A DNA stretch of 64,000 nt from NCBI GenBank assembly GCA_900766005.1, contig CAAFTU010000096.1, positions 1-64,000 of the forward strand, written 5' to 3'. The translations under genes were made by a program, and so were the position numbers. Below the pieces are notes generated by a model. The model had not been told where the DNA came from, ran no database searches, and worked only from the letters and a program-made list of their open reading frames with translations. Of this stretch, positions 17,487 to 26,601 are shown piece after piece. Numbering within the stretch: the stretch's first letter is position 1; every line of letters begins with the position of its first letter. Source of the DNA: an uncultured Bacteroides sp. GTDB lineage: Bacteria; Bacteroidota; Bacteroidia; Bacteroidales; Bacteroidaceae.

Positions 17487-18473
17487 TTATTTTGTCTGTC
17501 TATTGGTGAGCGACAAAGCCGCCAAACCATATACACCCAACAAAGCTACTAAAAAGGTTTGAATACCGTGCACAATCAAGGCAAATATTCCTGCATCGGT
17601 TGCATTTACCCCATAAAGCATCATCATGGAGATGATAGCAAAGTGCCACGGACCGGCTCCGTTGGGGGTGGGAACGATGACGGCAAACGTGCCGCCCACG
17701 AACATCACCAGCGCTGCCATCACACCCAGAGAGGCAGTAAACCCAAAACAGTAAAAGGTAAAATAAAAATGAAGGAAATAACCTCCCCAGATAGCAACCG
17801 TATAGAACAGAAACAGAGGAAGATTGCGCACACTTTTCAGCGACAAGACTCCTTCCCAGACATTGAGCACCACTCCTTTGACACGCTCATAAAAGAAAAG
17901 GGTCTTCCGAAGGGAATAGAGCAGCAGCACGACACCGATGAAGCAGAACAGGACGATGTAGAACCACACAGAAGTGAGCAGATGGAGCACAGACGGAATC
18001 TTGGTGCCGGTCTGCTGAAAAAAATCGACAAACACGGGCATCTGCAGCAAGAAAGTGACTCCAGCAATCAACAGAATAGCCAGGGTATCGATGAGCCGCT
18101 CGGTGACGACAGTCCCCAGCGACTGGGTAAACGACACCTGGTCGTATTTGGACAAAATGCCGCAACGGCTCACTTCACCGATGCGAGGCACCACCAGACT
18201 GGCTGCATAAGAGATAAAAATGGCATTGACACAATCACTGCGCTTGGGGAAAGCACCCAGCGGCTCGAGTGTCTGACGCCACCGCCAGCCACGAAACACC
18301 TGCGGAAGAACGCCGCACAACAGGGAAAGCAGCATCCATCCCCAGTTGATGCCATGCAGCAACGTTTCTCTGACCTGTGCAAAATCAAAATCACGATACA
18401 CCCAAAACAGAATAAAGCCGCCCAAAACAACCGGCAGTATCAGTCTGAGTATCTTTTTTAACAGTTTATTCAT
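17487..18473 (-). CDS. Flippase-like (LPG-synthase TM / UPF0104) membrane protein
   Basis: A 328-residue protein with about eight membrane helices. It matches the lysylphosphatidylglycerol-synthase transmembrane domain family without the synthase domain. Typical pieces are FRGWRWRQTLEPLG near 63-76, then VPRIGEVSRCGILSKYD, VVTERLIDTLAIL and VPTPNGAGPWHFAI. Such proteins are thought to flip lipid-linked substrates across the inner membrane; the substrate here is unknown. It is divergent from rsmA and probably cotranscribed with pepD. Confidence 0.85.
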   Translation of the reverse strand: MNKLLKKILRLILPVVLGGFILFWVYRDFDFAQVRETLLHGINWGWMLLSLLCGVLPQVFRGWRWRQTLEPLGAFPKRSDCVNAIFISYAASLVVPRIGEVSRCGILSKYDQVSFTQSLGTVVTERLIDTLAILLIAGVTFLLQMPVFVDFFQQTGTKIPSVLHLLTSVWFYIVLFCFIGVVLLLYSLRKTLFFYERVKGVVLNVWEGVLSLKSVRNLPLFLFYTVAIWGGYFLHFYFTFYCFGFTASLGVMAALVMFVGGTFAVIVPTPNGAGPWHFAIISMMMLYGVNATDAGIFALIVHGIQTFLVALLGVYGLAALSLTNRQTK

Positions 18474-18547
18474 CCTTTCTTTTTCATCAGCTTCACTGAC
18501 ACATCATTTTATTCATCATTCATAGCAAGTTCTTCACATAAAAGAAC

Positions 18548-18555
18548 TACCTTTG
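18548..18555 (+). promoter_or_regulatory. -7 box for rsmA
   Basis: TACCTTTG fits TAnnTTTG and lies 31 bases before the rsmA ATG. It sits only seven bases from the opposing box at 18563-18570, so the two transcripts would start across each other. Confidence 0.55.
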
Positions 18556-18562
18556 TCAGCTG

Positions 18563-18570
18563 CAAAAGTA
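18563..18570 (-). promoter_or_regulatory. -7 box for the flippase-pepD operon
   Basis: The minus strand reads TACTTTTG, an exact TAnnTTTG match, about 90 bases ahead of the flippase start. Confidence 0.5.
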
Positions 18571-18586
18571 ATTATTTAGTTGGTAA

Positions 18587-19372
18587 ATGAAATTAGTAAA
18601 GCCTAAAAAGTTTCTCGGACAGCACTTTCTCAAAGATTTGAAAGTGGCACAGGATATTGCCGATACAGTGGATACCTTTCCTGAATTGCCGGTTCTCGAA
18701 GTAGGACCCGGCATGGGTGTATTGACTCAGTTTCTGATTAAGAAAGACCGCTTGATCAAGGTCGTGGAAGTGGACTATGAGTCGGTGGCCTATCTGCGCG
18801 AAGCTTATCCCTCACTGGAAGACCACATCATTGAGGACGACTTTCTGAAGATGAACCTCAACCGGCTGTTCGACGGACAGCCTTTCGTGCTGACGGGTAA
18901 TTATCCGTATAACATTTCCAGCCAGATTTTCTTCAAGATGCTGGACAATAAAGACATCATTCCCTGCTGCACGGGAATGATCCAAAAGGAAGTAGCCGAA
19001 CGGATTGCTGCCGGACCGGGAAGCAAGACGTATGGCATCTTGAGCGTGCTGATACAAGCTTGGTACAAGGTGGAATACCTGTTTACCGTGAACGAGCATG
19101 TGTTCAACCCGCCTCCAAAGGTGAAAAGTGCCGTCATCCGCATGACACGGAACGACACCAAGGAACTGGGATGCAACGAACAGCTGTTCAAGCAAATCGT
19201 TAAAACCACGTTCAACCAGCGACGGAAGACACTGCGAAACTCCATCAAGCCGATAGTAGGAAAGGATTGTCCGCTGACGCAGGACGAACTGTTCAACAAA
19301 CGTCCCGAACAGCTTTCGGTGGAAGATTTTATTCATCTCACCAACCAAGTGGAACAAGTATTAAAACTTTAG
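18587..19372 (+). CDS. rsmA: 16S rRNA dimethyladenosine transferase (RsmA/KsgA)
   Basis: A 261-residue S-adenosylmethionine methyltransferase that dimethylates two adjacent adenosines in the 3' hairpin of 16S rRNA during 30S maturation. It shows KKFLGQHFL at the start, SAM motif LEVGPGMGVLTQ (37-48), the acidic SAM-ribose residue E61, and the catalytic NYPYNISS (N105-Y108). The C-terminal domain includes FNQRRKTLRNS. Length is typical. mgtE follows 13 bases later, probably in the same transcript. Confidence 0.96.
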   Translation: MKLVKPKKFLGQHFLKDLKVAQDIADTVDTFPELPVLEVGPGMGVLTQFLIKKDRLIKVVEVDYESVAYLREAYPSLEDHIIEDDFLKMNLNRLFDGQPFVLTGNYPYNISSQIFFKMLDNKDIIPCCTGMIQKEVAERIAAGPGSKTYGILSVLIQAWYKVEYLFTVNEHVFNPPPKVKSAVIRMTRNDTKELGCNEQLFKQIVKTTFNQRRKTLRNSIKPIVGKDCPLTQDELFNKRPEQLSVEDFIHLTNQVEQVLKL

Positions 19373-19385
19373 CTGCAAACTATTT

Positions 19386-20726
19386 ATGAACGAGGAATAT
19401 ATTGACAACGTAAAGCTTCTGATTGAACAGAAAGAGGCTGATAAGGTAAAAGAACTTCTCGCCGACCTCCATCCGGCCGACATCGCCGAACTATGTGATG
19501 ACTTAGATCCGCAAGAAGCCAAATTTGTCTACCGGCTGCTCGACAACGAGATAGCTGCCGACGTATTGGTGGAAATGGATGAAGATGCCCGTAAGGAACT
19601 GCTCGAAATGCTGCCGTCGGAAACGATTGCCAAGCGCTTTGTGGACTATATGGATACGGACGATGCCGTAGACCTGATGCGTGAGCTGGACGAAGACAAG
19701 CAGGAGGAAGTCCTTTCGCATATTGAAGACATTGAACAGGCAGGTGACATTGTGGACCTGCTGAAATACGACGAAAATACGGCCGGCGGTTTGATGGGTA
19801 CGGAAATGGTGCTTGTCAACGAAAACTGGAGTATGCCCGAATGTCTGAAAGAAATGCGGTTGCAGGCGGAAGAGCTGGATGAGATATACTATGTTTATGT
19901 CATTGATGATGACGAACGGTTGCGCGGTATATTCCCGTTGAAAAAAATGATTACCTCTCCTTCTGTATCGAAGGTGAAACATGTGATGCAAAAAGACCCG
20001 ATTTCGGTACACGTAGACACACCGATTGACGAGGTGGTGCAGGCCATTGAAAAATACGACTTGGTGGCTATCCCCGTCATCGACAGCATCGGACGTCTGG
20101 TGGGACAGATTACCGTGGACGACGTGATGGATGAAGTGCGTGAGCAATCCGAACGTGATTACCAGTTGGCTTCGGGTCTTTCGCAGGACGTGGAAACCGA
20201 CGATAACGTGTTCAAGCAGACTTCTGCCCGACTGCCCTGGCTGCTTATCGGTATGCTGGGAGGTATCGGCAACTCACTGATATTAGGTAATTTTGATGCG
20301 ACATTTGCCGCTCATCCCGAAATGGCGCTCTACATTCCGCTGATTGGCGGTACGGGCGGAAACGTCGGTACGCAGTCGTCGGCCATTGTCGTACAAGGTT
20401 TGGCCAACAGTTCGCTGGACGCCAAAAACACCTTCAAGCAGATTGCCAAGGAAGCTGTAGTGGCCCTGATCAATGCCACCATCATCTCCCTGCTGGTGTA
20501 TACCTATAACTTTATCCGATTCGGAGCGGCAGCTACGGTGACCTATTCGGTTTCTATCAGCCTGTTTGCCGTTGTGATGTTTGCTTCCATTTTCGGCACA
20601 CTGGTGCCCATGACACTGGAAAAACTGAAAATAGACCCGGCTATTGCTACCGGTCCCTTTATTTCCATTACAAACGATATCATCGGCATGATGCTGTATA
20701 TGGGAATTACTGTCTTATTATCATAA
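19386..20726 (+). CDS. mgtE: Magnesium transporter MgtE
   Basis: A 446-residue Mg2+ channel/transporter. The N-terminal acidic helical superhelix (about 1-130, with LHPADIAEL) is the Mg2+-sensing MgtE_N domain. It is followed by two CBS domains (about 130-255, including GLMGTEMV and VAIPVIDSIGRLVGQITVDDV), a connecting helix, and five membrane segments from about 285. The TM domain holds GGTGGNVGTQSSAIVVQGLA and PFISITNDIIG, which form the ion pore. It lies directly behind rsmA. Confidence 0.95.
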   Translation: MNEEYIDNVKLLIEQKEADKVKELLADLHPADIAELCDDLDPQEAKFVYRLLDNEIAADVLVEMDEDARKELLEMLPSETIAKRFVDYMDTDDAVDLMRELDEDKQEEVLSHIEDIEQAGDIVDLLKYDENTAGGLMGTEMVLVNENWSMPECLKEMRLQAEELDEIYYVYVIDDDERLRGIFPLKKMITSPSVSKVKHVMQKDPISVHVDTPIDEVVQAIEKYDLVAIPVIDSIGRLVGQITVDDVMDEVREQSERDYQLASGLSQDVETDDNVFKQTSARLPWLLIGMLGGIGNSLILGNFDATFAAHPEMALYIPLIGGTGGNVGTQSSAIVVQGLANSSLDAKNTFKQIAKEAVVALINATIISLLVYTYNFIRFGAAATVTYSVSISLFAVVMFASIFGTLVPMTLEKLKIDPAIATGPFISITNDIIGMMLYMGITVLLS

Positions 20727-20813
20727 AAATTGAAACATACAAAAAAAAATAAGCAAAACAGTATGAAGTAATTGTTTTATTTCATTAATTTGTGACCCAA
20801 AACTAATATACTA

Positions 20814-22670
20814 ATGATGGACGCTCATGACACTAATCTTCCCTTGAACCAAGGGGAATTAGAAGAAGAAAAAAAAGCAATTGAAGTTTCAGTTCCTGCA
20901 ACGGAAACGACAATTGAAGAAACAACTGCCGAAGTTCAACCTGCATCCGCTCCCCGACCAACCAACAAGGAGGAAGCACTGGCCCGGTTGAAAGAACTCG
21001 TGCAGGTGGCAGAAAGTGCAAGTAAACAGGAGTTGGATAATCTGAAACAAATATTCTACAAAATACATAATGCAGAACTGGAAGCAGCTAAGAAGCTGTT
21101 TGCCGACAACGGAGGAGATCCTGAAGCGTTCACTGCTCCGCAGGATCCCACTGAGGAGGAGTTCAAAAGGCTGATGGGAATCATCAAAGAGAAACGCAGC
21201 CAGCAGGCAGCCGAACTGGAACGGGAGAAAGAGGAGAATCTGCAAATCAAACTTTCCATTATTGAAGAACTGAAAGAATTGGTAGAATCGGGTGATGATG
21301 CCAACAAATCCTATACAGAATTTAAAAAGCTGCAACAGCAATGGAATGATACGAAGCTGATTCCGCAAGGAAAGGTGAACGAACTTTGGAAAAATTACCA
21401 GCTGTATGTAGAGAAATTCTACGACTTGCTGAAACTGAACAATGAATTCCGCGAATATGATTTCAAGAAGAATCTGGAAATCAAGACGCATCTCTGCGAA
21501 GCGGCCGAAAAACTGGGCGACGAAGAAGATGTAGTATCCGCATTTCACCAGCTACAGAAGCTGCATCAGGAATTCCGGGATACGGGTCCGGTGGCCAAAG
21601 AGTTGCGCGATGCTATCTGGAATCGGTTCAAGGCAGCTTCTACGCTCGTGAACAGACGTCATCAGCAGCATTTTGAGGAGATGAAAGCTACTGAGCAGCA
21701 CAACCTGGATCAGAAAACGGTGATCTGCGAGATTGCAGAAGCAATTGAATACGATGAACTGAAATCATTTGCTGCCTGGGAAAGCAAAACACAGGAAATC
21801 ATTGCACTGCAAAACAAATGGAAAACCATCGGCTTTGCACCGCAAAAGATGAATGTGAAGATTTTCGAACGCTTCCGCCATGCGTGTGATGTGTTCTTCA
21901 AGAAAAAAGGCGAATTCTTCAAGAGCCTGAAGGAGGAGATGAATGCCAACCTGAGCAAGAAGAAAGCACTTTGCGAAAAAGCAGAAGCTTTGAAGGACAG
22001 CACCGACTGGAAAGCAACGGCGGATACGCTGACCAAACTGCAAAAGGAATGGAAAACCATCGGACCGGTGGCGAAGAAGCATTCGGACGCTGTGTGGAAA
22101 CGCTTCATCTCGGCTTGCGACTATTTCTTTGAGCAAAAGAACAAGGCCACTTCATCACAACACTCGGTAGAGGTGGAGAACCTGGAAAAGAAAAAGGCAA
22201 TCATCGAACAGCTGACTGCAATAGATGAAAAGACAGATACAGAAGAAGCCAATACGCTCGTACGCAACCTGATGAAGGAATGGAACGCAATCGGACATGT
22301 GCCGTTCAAAGAAAAGGATAAGCTATACAAACAGTACCACAGCTTGATCGACCAGCTGTTTGACCGTTTCAACATCAGTGCATCCAAGAAAAAACTCAGC
22401 AGCTACCGGGCGAATATCAGCAACATTCAAGGAAGCGGCTCACAGTCGCTGTACCGCGAACGGGAAAAGCTGACCCGTGCATACGAAAACATGAAGAATG
22501 AGCTGCAGACGTACGAAAACAACCTGGGTTTCCTCACGTCTACATCTAAAAAAGGAAGCAGCCTGCTTACAGAACTCAACCGGAAAGTAGAAAAGCTGAA
22601 AGCTGATCTGGAGCTGGTGATGCAAAAGATTCAAATGATTGACGATTCAATGAAGAAAGAAGAAGAATAA
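20814..22670 (+). CDS. DUF349 repeat protein
   Basis: A 618-residue soluble, highly charged helical protein with five DUF349 modules in tandem between about residues 150 and 525. Each has the pattern Leu-x3-Trp-(K/N)-x-(T/I)-x-(x)-(V/I)-P/A followed by Trp/(L/I)-x-(R/K)-(F/Y); examples are KWKTIGFAPQK, EWKTIGPVAKK and EWNAIGHVPFK. The N-terminal 60 residues are acidic and disordered; the last 80 are coiled coil. DUF349 proteins are widespread in Bacteroidetes. A related family in enterobacteria has been tied to cell-surface or stress phenotypes, but the role here is unknown. A strong terminator follows. The second of two consecutive ATGs could also be used. Confidence 0.85.
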   Translation: MMDAHDTNLPLNQGELEEEKKAIEVSVPATETTIEETTAEVQPASAPRPTNKEEALARLKELVQVAESASKQELDNLKQIFYKIHNAELEAAKKLFADNGGDPEAFTAPQDPTEEEFKRLMGIIKEKRSQQAAELEREKEENLQIKLSIIEELKELVESGDDANKSYTEFKKLQQQWNDTKLIPQGKVNELWKNYQLYVEKFYDLLKLNNEFREYDFKKNLEIKTHLCEAAEKLGDEEDVVSAFHQLQKLHQEFRDTGPVAKELRDAIWNRFKAASTLVNRRHQQHFEEMKATEQHNLDQKTVICEIAEAIEYDELKSFAAWESKTQEIIALQNKWKTIGFAPQKMNVKIFERFRHACDVFFKKKGEFFKSLKEEMNANLSKKKALCEKAEALKDSTDWKATADTLTKLQKEWKTIGPVAKKHSDAVWKRFISACDYFFEQKNKATSSQHSVEVENLEKKKAIIEQLTAIDEKTDTEEANTLVRNLMKEWNAIGHVPFKEKDKLYKQYHSLIDQLFDRFNISASKKKLSSYRANISNIQGSGSQSLYREREKLTRAYENMKNELQTYENNLGFLTSTSKKGSSLLTELNRKVEKLKADLELVMQKIQMIDDSMKKEEE

Positions 22671-22700
22671 CGGTACAGACAACCGTTGAATGATACATAA

Positions 22701-22748
22701 AAAAGAAGCTGATTGATTTCATTCCGTTTTCAATCAGCTTCTTTTTTT
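22701..22748 (+). terminator. Terminator of the DUF349 gene
   Basis: AAGAAGCTGATTGA (22703-22716) pairs perfectly with TCAATCAGCTTCTT (22730-22743) and is followed by five or more T. Confidence 0.9.
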
Positions 22749-22838
22749 ACGCAGGTGCGACTCGCCTTCTACCATTATTAAAATCCAACAAGCCAGGAGC
22801 AGGCAGACCCGTGAGTGACACAAATGCAGAAAAGACAT

Positions 22839-22873
22839 AAAAAAAGCCGAGAACCATCATTCTCAGCTTTTTT
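22839..22873 (-). terminator. Terminator of tRNA-Gln
   Basis: On the minus strand an A-tract, GC and TTCTC/GAGAA stem with one mismatch is followed by seven T. It begins 11 bases behind the tRNA. Confidence 0.75.
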
Positions 22874-22883
22874 ACTTGTTCTG

Positions 22884-22954
22884 TTGGGCTATCTGGACTC
22901 GAACCAGAAATGACAGGACCAGAATCTGTAGTGTTACCATTACACCATAGCCCA
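22884..22954 (-). tRNA. tRNA-Gln (anticodon CTG)
   Basis: On the minus strand the acceptor TGGGCTA (22948-22954) pairs with TAGCCCA (22885-22891). The D arm GTGT/ACAC, anticodon loop TTCTGGT (anticodon CTG) and T arm TCTGG-TTCGAGT-CCAGA are all present. The bottom pair of the anticodon stem is an A-C mismatch. The discriminator is A, and CCA is not encoded, unlike the tRNA-Lys in this window. Confidence 0.93.
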
Positions 22955-22974
22955 ATCGTTTTTCGATTGCGGTG

Positions 22975-23004
22975 CAAAGATACGAATTATTTTTTAATCC
23001 AAAA
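22975..23004 (-). promoter_or_regulatory. Promoter of tRNA-Gln
   Basis: The minus strand has TTTTG (plus 23000-23004), 17 bases, then TATCTTTG (plus 22975-22982). This is one of the best complete -33/-7 matches in the window, 20 bases ahead of the tRNA. Confidence 0.7.
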
Positions 23005-23097
23005 CATTTTCGCCATTTTTTTTGCAAAAAACTTCATTTTAACATTTCAGAATCGAACATCAGCACTAAAAAACACAAAAAATAAAGTATAACTTTC

Positions 23098-23125
23098 TTG
23101 TATCCAATAAATCAGCGTATATTTG
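23098..23125 (+). promoter_or_regulatory. Promoter of the rsfS-ftsH-cdsA operon
   Basis: TTG (23098-23100, within TTTCTTG) is followed after 17 bases by TATATTTG (23118-23125), leaving a leader of roughly 90 bases. Confidence 0.65.
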
Positions 23126-23220
23126 TCAAGAAATACACGTTTACAGACAAAAACAAAGAACGACTATTTCTTGTTATGAGCAACAGATTAAAACTAAAAT
23201 AACTAATTTCAATTGACAGA

Positions 23221-23580
23221 ATGAACGATACTAAAATACTAATTGAAAAGATTAAAGAAGGCATTCAAGAGAAAAAAGGTAGAAACATTATCATCGCCGA
23301 TCTGACTAACATAGAAGATACGATTTGCAACTATTTTGTTATTTGCCAAGGAAACTCTCCCAGTCAGGTTGTTTCAATTGTAGAATCCATCGGTGAATTT
23401 ACCCGCAAAGAAACCGGTATCAAGCCGCTTGCCGTGGATGGACTTAAAAATGCAGAATGGGTAGCCATGGACTATGCCGAGATTATGGTACATGTATTCT
23501 TGCCCGAAACCAGGTATTTTTACAACCTCGAACACTTGTGGGCAGATGCCAAACTTACACTGATTCCTGACTTAGATTAA
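23221..23580 (+). CDS. rsfS: Ribosomal silencing factor RsfS (RsfA/Iojap family)
   Basis: A 119-residue cytosolic protein of the Iojap family. It binds ribosomal protein uL14 and blocks subunit joining when nutrients are short. Conserved pieces are visible: ADLTNIEDTICNYFVICQGN, then VDGLKNAEWVAMDYAEIMVHVF and TRYFYNLEHLWADA. Length is full. It starts a likely three-gene operon with ftsH (10 bases downstream) and cdsA, an order I associate with Bacteroidales. Confidence 0.95.
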   Translation: MNDTKILIEKIKEGIQEKKGRNIIIADLTNIEDTICNYFVICQGNSPSQVVSIVESIGEFTRKETGIKPLAVDGLKNAEWVAMDYAEIMVHVFLPETRYFYNLEHLWADAKLTLIPDLD

Positions 23581-23590
23581 ATCACACAAT

Positions 23591-25678
23591 ATGGACAACA
23601 ACAGAAATAATAAGAACTACAATAATGGCAAGAATAATACCACTCCCAACAACAAGGGTGGTAACAAAGTGAATTTTCCCAAATTCAACTTGGGGTGGAT
23701 TTACTCCACCATCGCTTTTATTTTCATTCTCCTATGGCTGAACAGCGACCCTGCCGGTGCGGAAAAAAGTGTCAGCTACAGCGAACTGCAGGAGTATGTA
23801 AAAAAAGGTTATGTAAGCAAGGTGCTGGGCTACGAAGACAAATCGATAGAAGCCTATCTGAAACCGTCGGCTGTGGGTGCCGTGTTCGGTAAAGATTCAG
23901 CCAGTGTAAGTAAGGAACCGGTCATTACGAGCCGGGCTCCGTCTACAGACAAACTGGAAGAGTTTCTGCAAGCCGAAAAAGAAGCCGGACATTTTGACGG
24001 AACTTCAGAATACCCGCCCAAGTCGGACTTGTTTTCTTCCATCTTGGTGCAAATCCTTCCATTGGTGCTACTGGTGGGATTGTGGATTTTCTTCATGCGA
24101 CGCATGAGCGGTGGAGGAAGCGGTGGTCCTGGCGGCGTGTTCAATGTAGGCAAATCAAAAGCACAGCTGTTTGAGAAAGGCAATTCCATCAAAGTTACTT
24201 TCAAAGATGTAGCCGGATTGTCGGAAGCCAAGCAAGAAGTGGAAGAAATCGTGGAATTCTTGAGAGAACCACAGAAATATACGGAACTGGGTGGTAAAAT
24301 ACCTAAAGGTGCCTTGCTTGTGGGCCCTCCGGGAACAGGTAAGACGTTGCTGGCTAAAGCAGTGGCAGGTGAAGCCAATGTTCCTTTCTTTTCATTAGCC
24401 GGATCCGACTTCGTGGAAATGTTTGTCGGTGTAGGTGCTTCCCGTGTGCGCGACTTGTTTAAGCAAGCCAAAGAAAAAGCACCCTGTATCGTCTTCATCG
24501 ACGAGATTGATGCTGTGGGTCGTGCCCGCGGCAAGAATCCGGCAATGGGAGGAAACGATGAACGCGAAAATACCTTGAACCAGTTGCTGACCGAAATGGA
24601 CGGCTTTGGTTCAAACAGCGGCGTTATCATTCTGGCAGCAACGAACCGAGTGGACGTATTGGACAAAGCCTTGCTCCGTGCCGGCCGTTTCGACCGTCAG
24701 ATTCATGTAGACCTGCCCGACTTGAACGAACGCAAAGAAGTGTTCGGCGTACACTTGCGGCCGATTAAAATAGATAATACGGTAGATGTGGACTTGCTGG
24801 CCCGCCAGACTCCGGGATTCTCAGGTGCGGATATTGCCAATGTGTGCAACGAAGCAGCACTGATTGCAGCCCGCCACGACAAGAAGTTTGTGGGCAAACA
24901 AGACTTTTTGGATGCCGTAGACCGTATCATCGGTGGTTTGGAAAAGAAAACCAAAATTACAACTGAAGCAGAAAGACGCTCTATTGCCTTGCACGAAGCA
25001 GGACATGCATCTATTTCTTGGTTGCTGGAGTATGCCAACCCGCTAATCAAAGTTACGATTGTGCCGCGCGGCCGTGCTTTGGGTGCAGCCTGGTATCTGC
25101 CTGAAGAACGTCAGATTACAACCAAGGAACAGATGCTGGATGAAATGTGTGCTACGCTGGGAGGACGCGCTGCCGAAGACTTGTTCTTGGGACGCATCTC
25201 AACGGGAGCCATGAACGACTTGGAACGGGTAACCAAACAGGCATACGGCATGATTGCTTACCTGGGTATGAGTGAGAAGTTGCCGAACCTCTGCTATTAT
25301 AATAATGACGAGTATTCGTTCAACCGTCCGTATAGCGAAAGAACGGCTGAACTCATCGATGAAGAGGTGAAGAAGATGATCAACGAACAGTATGAACGCG
25401 CCAAACGGATTCTGCTGGAAAACAAAGAAGGACACAACCAGTTGGCTCAGTTGCTGATTGAGAAAGAAGTCATCTTTGCAGAAGACGTGGAACGCATCTT
25501 CGGCAAACGTCCGTGGGCTTCACGCTCGGAAGAGATCATGGCTTTGAAAGAAGAACAGGAAGCTGCCAAGGCCAAACAGGCCGAACAAGCTCACACGGAA
25601 GAAAAGAAAGACAACGGTGAGACTCATACCGAAGAAAAGGAAGCTAACCAATTAAATCAAACAGACTGTGAACAATAA
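23591..25678 (+). CDS. ftsH: ATP-dependent zinc metalloprotease FtsH
   Basis: A 695-residue membrane-anchored AAA+ protease that degrades misassembled membrane proteins and some regulators. The Asn-rich cytosolic N-terminus is followed by membrane helices at about 37-51 and 149-169 enclosing the periplasmic domain. Then come Walker A GPPGTGKT (245-252), Walker B VFIDEIDA (301-308), the second-region-of-homology RAGRFDRQ, and the zinc-protease motif HEAGH (468-472). The C-terminal tail is rich in Glu, Lys and Ala. The stop codon overlaps the start of cdsA. Confidence 0.97.
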   Translation: MDNNRNNKNYNNGKNNTTPNNKGGNKVNFPKFNLGWIYSTIAFIFILLWLNSDPAGAEKSVSYSELQEYVKKGYVSKVLGYEDKSIEAYLKPSAVGAVFGKDSASVSKEPVITSRAPSTDKLEEFLQAEKEAGHFDGTSEYPPKSDLFSSILVQILPLVLLVGLWIFFMRRMSGGGSGGPGGVFNVGKSKAQLFEKGNSIKVTFKDVAGLSEAKQEVEEIVEFLREPQKYTELGGKIPKGALLVGPPGTGKTLLAKAVAGEANVPFFSLAGSDFVEMFVGVGASRVRDLFKQAKEKAPCIVFIDEIDAVGRARGKNPAMGGNDERENTLNQLLTEMDGFGSNSGVIILAATNRVDVLDKALLRAGRFDRQIHVDLPDLNERKEVFGVHLRPIKIDNTVDVDLLARQTPGFSGADIANVCNEAALIAARHDKKFVGKQDFLDAVDRIIGGLEKKTKITTEAERRSIALHEAGHASISWLLEYANPLIKVTIVPRGRALGAAWYLPEERQITTKEQMLDEMCATLGGRAAEDLFLGRISTGAMNDLERVTKQAYGMIAYLGMSEKLPNLCYYNNDEYSFNRPYSERTAELIDEEVKKMINEQYERAKRILLENKEGHNQLAQLLIEKEVIFAEDVERIFGKRPWASRSEEIMALKEEQEAAKAKQAEQAHTEEKKDNGETHTEEKEANQLNQTDCEQ

Positions 25679-26510
25679 TTTTATTAAACGAGCAATTACA
25701 GGGGTGCTGTTCGTTGCCGTCCTGGTAGGGTGCATCCTTTATAATTCATTCAGTTTCGGTATCTTGTTTACCGTGATTAGTATGCTGACCATCTACGAGT
25801 TCGGACAGCTGATCAACCTGCGGGCAGGTGGAGTGAAAATCAACAAGACCATCAATATGCTGGGAGGAGCTTATCTCTTCCTGGCCATCATGGGCTTCTG
25901 CATTGATGCGTCCGATTCCAAGATATTTATCCCCTACGTACTTCTCCTGCTCTATCTGCTGATTAGCGAGCTGTACTTGAAAAGAGAAAATCCGATACTC
26001 AACTGGGCATATTCTATGTTCAGCCAACTGTATATCGGACTGCCGTTTGCCATGCTGAATGTGCTGGCTTTTCACACCGACCCTGAATACAGCAGTGTAA
26101 GCTACAACCCGATTCTGCCCCTGTCTATCTTCATCTTTCTGTGGCTGAATGATACAGGTGCTTATTGCATCGGCTCTCTCATCGGCAAGCACCGTCTGTT
26201 TGAACGTATTTCTCCGAAGAAATCGTGGGAAGGTTCCATTGGAGGAGGCGTAGTGGCCATTGCCGTTTCGTTCATCCTGGCCCACTATTTCCCGTTCATG
26301 ACCCGGGCGGAATGGGCAGGTCTGGCACTGACTGTCGTTGTCTTCGGCACTTGGGGAGACCTCACTGAATCACTGCTCAAACGCCAGCTGCACGTCAAGG
26401 ATTCGGGAACCATCCTTCCGGGACACGGCGGAATGCTCGACCGGTTCGACAGTTCCTTGATGGCCATTCCAGCTGCAGTGGTTTACCTTTATGCATTGAC
26501 ATATTGTTGA
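25668..26510 (+). CDS. cdsA: Phosphatidate cytidylyltransferase (CDP-diglyceride synthase)
   Basis: A 280-residue inner-membrane enzyme with about eight helices that makes CDP-diacylglycerol from phosphatidate and CTP, the branch point of phospholipid synthesis. The CDP-alcohol/CdsA signature appears near the C-terminus: KDSGTILPGHGGMLDRFDS, with the metal-binding Asp-Arg-x-Asp. WLNDTGAYCIGSLIGKH and PKKSWEGSIGG are further family motifs. The GTG start lies within the last codons of ftsH (11-base overlap), which suggests translational coupling. Confidence 0.95.
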   Translation: MNNNFIKRAITGVLFVAVLVGCILYNSFSFGILFTVISMLTIYEFGQLINLRAGGVKINKTINMLGGAYLFLAIMGFCIDASDSKIFIPYVLLLLYLLISELYLKRENPILNWAYSMFSQLYIGLPFAMLNVLAFHTDPEYSSVSYNPILPLSIFIFLWLNDTGAYCIGSLIGKHRLFERISPKKSWEGSIGGGVVAIAVSFILAHYFPFMTRAEWAGLALTVVVFGTWGDLTESLLKRQLHVKDSGTILPGHGGMLDRFDSSLMAIPAAVVYLYALTYC

Positions 26511-26540
26511 GATAACATCTATTGAAATAACCTATTTCAT

Positions 26541-26589
26541 AAAAAAGGTCGGGAACCGTTGGGTATCCCGACCTTTTTTCATCACAATT
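26541..26589. terminator. Bidirectional terminator between cdsA and the NigD-like gene
   Basis: AAAAAAGGTCGGGA (26541-26554) pairs perfectly with TCCCGACCTTTTTT (26576-26589). A and T tracts allow use by both convergent genes. Confidence 0.9.
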
Positions 26590-26601
26590 CATAGTTAAGG
26601 A

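Noticed and set aside
17559..18461. Plus-strand open frame (300 codons) opposite the flippase-like gene
   Set aside because: It is His/Gln/Asp-rich, the usual product of reading hydrophobic codons backwards.
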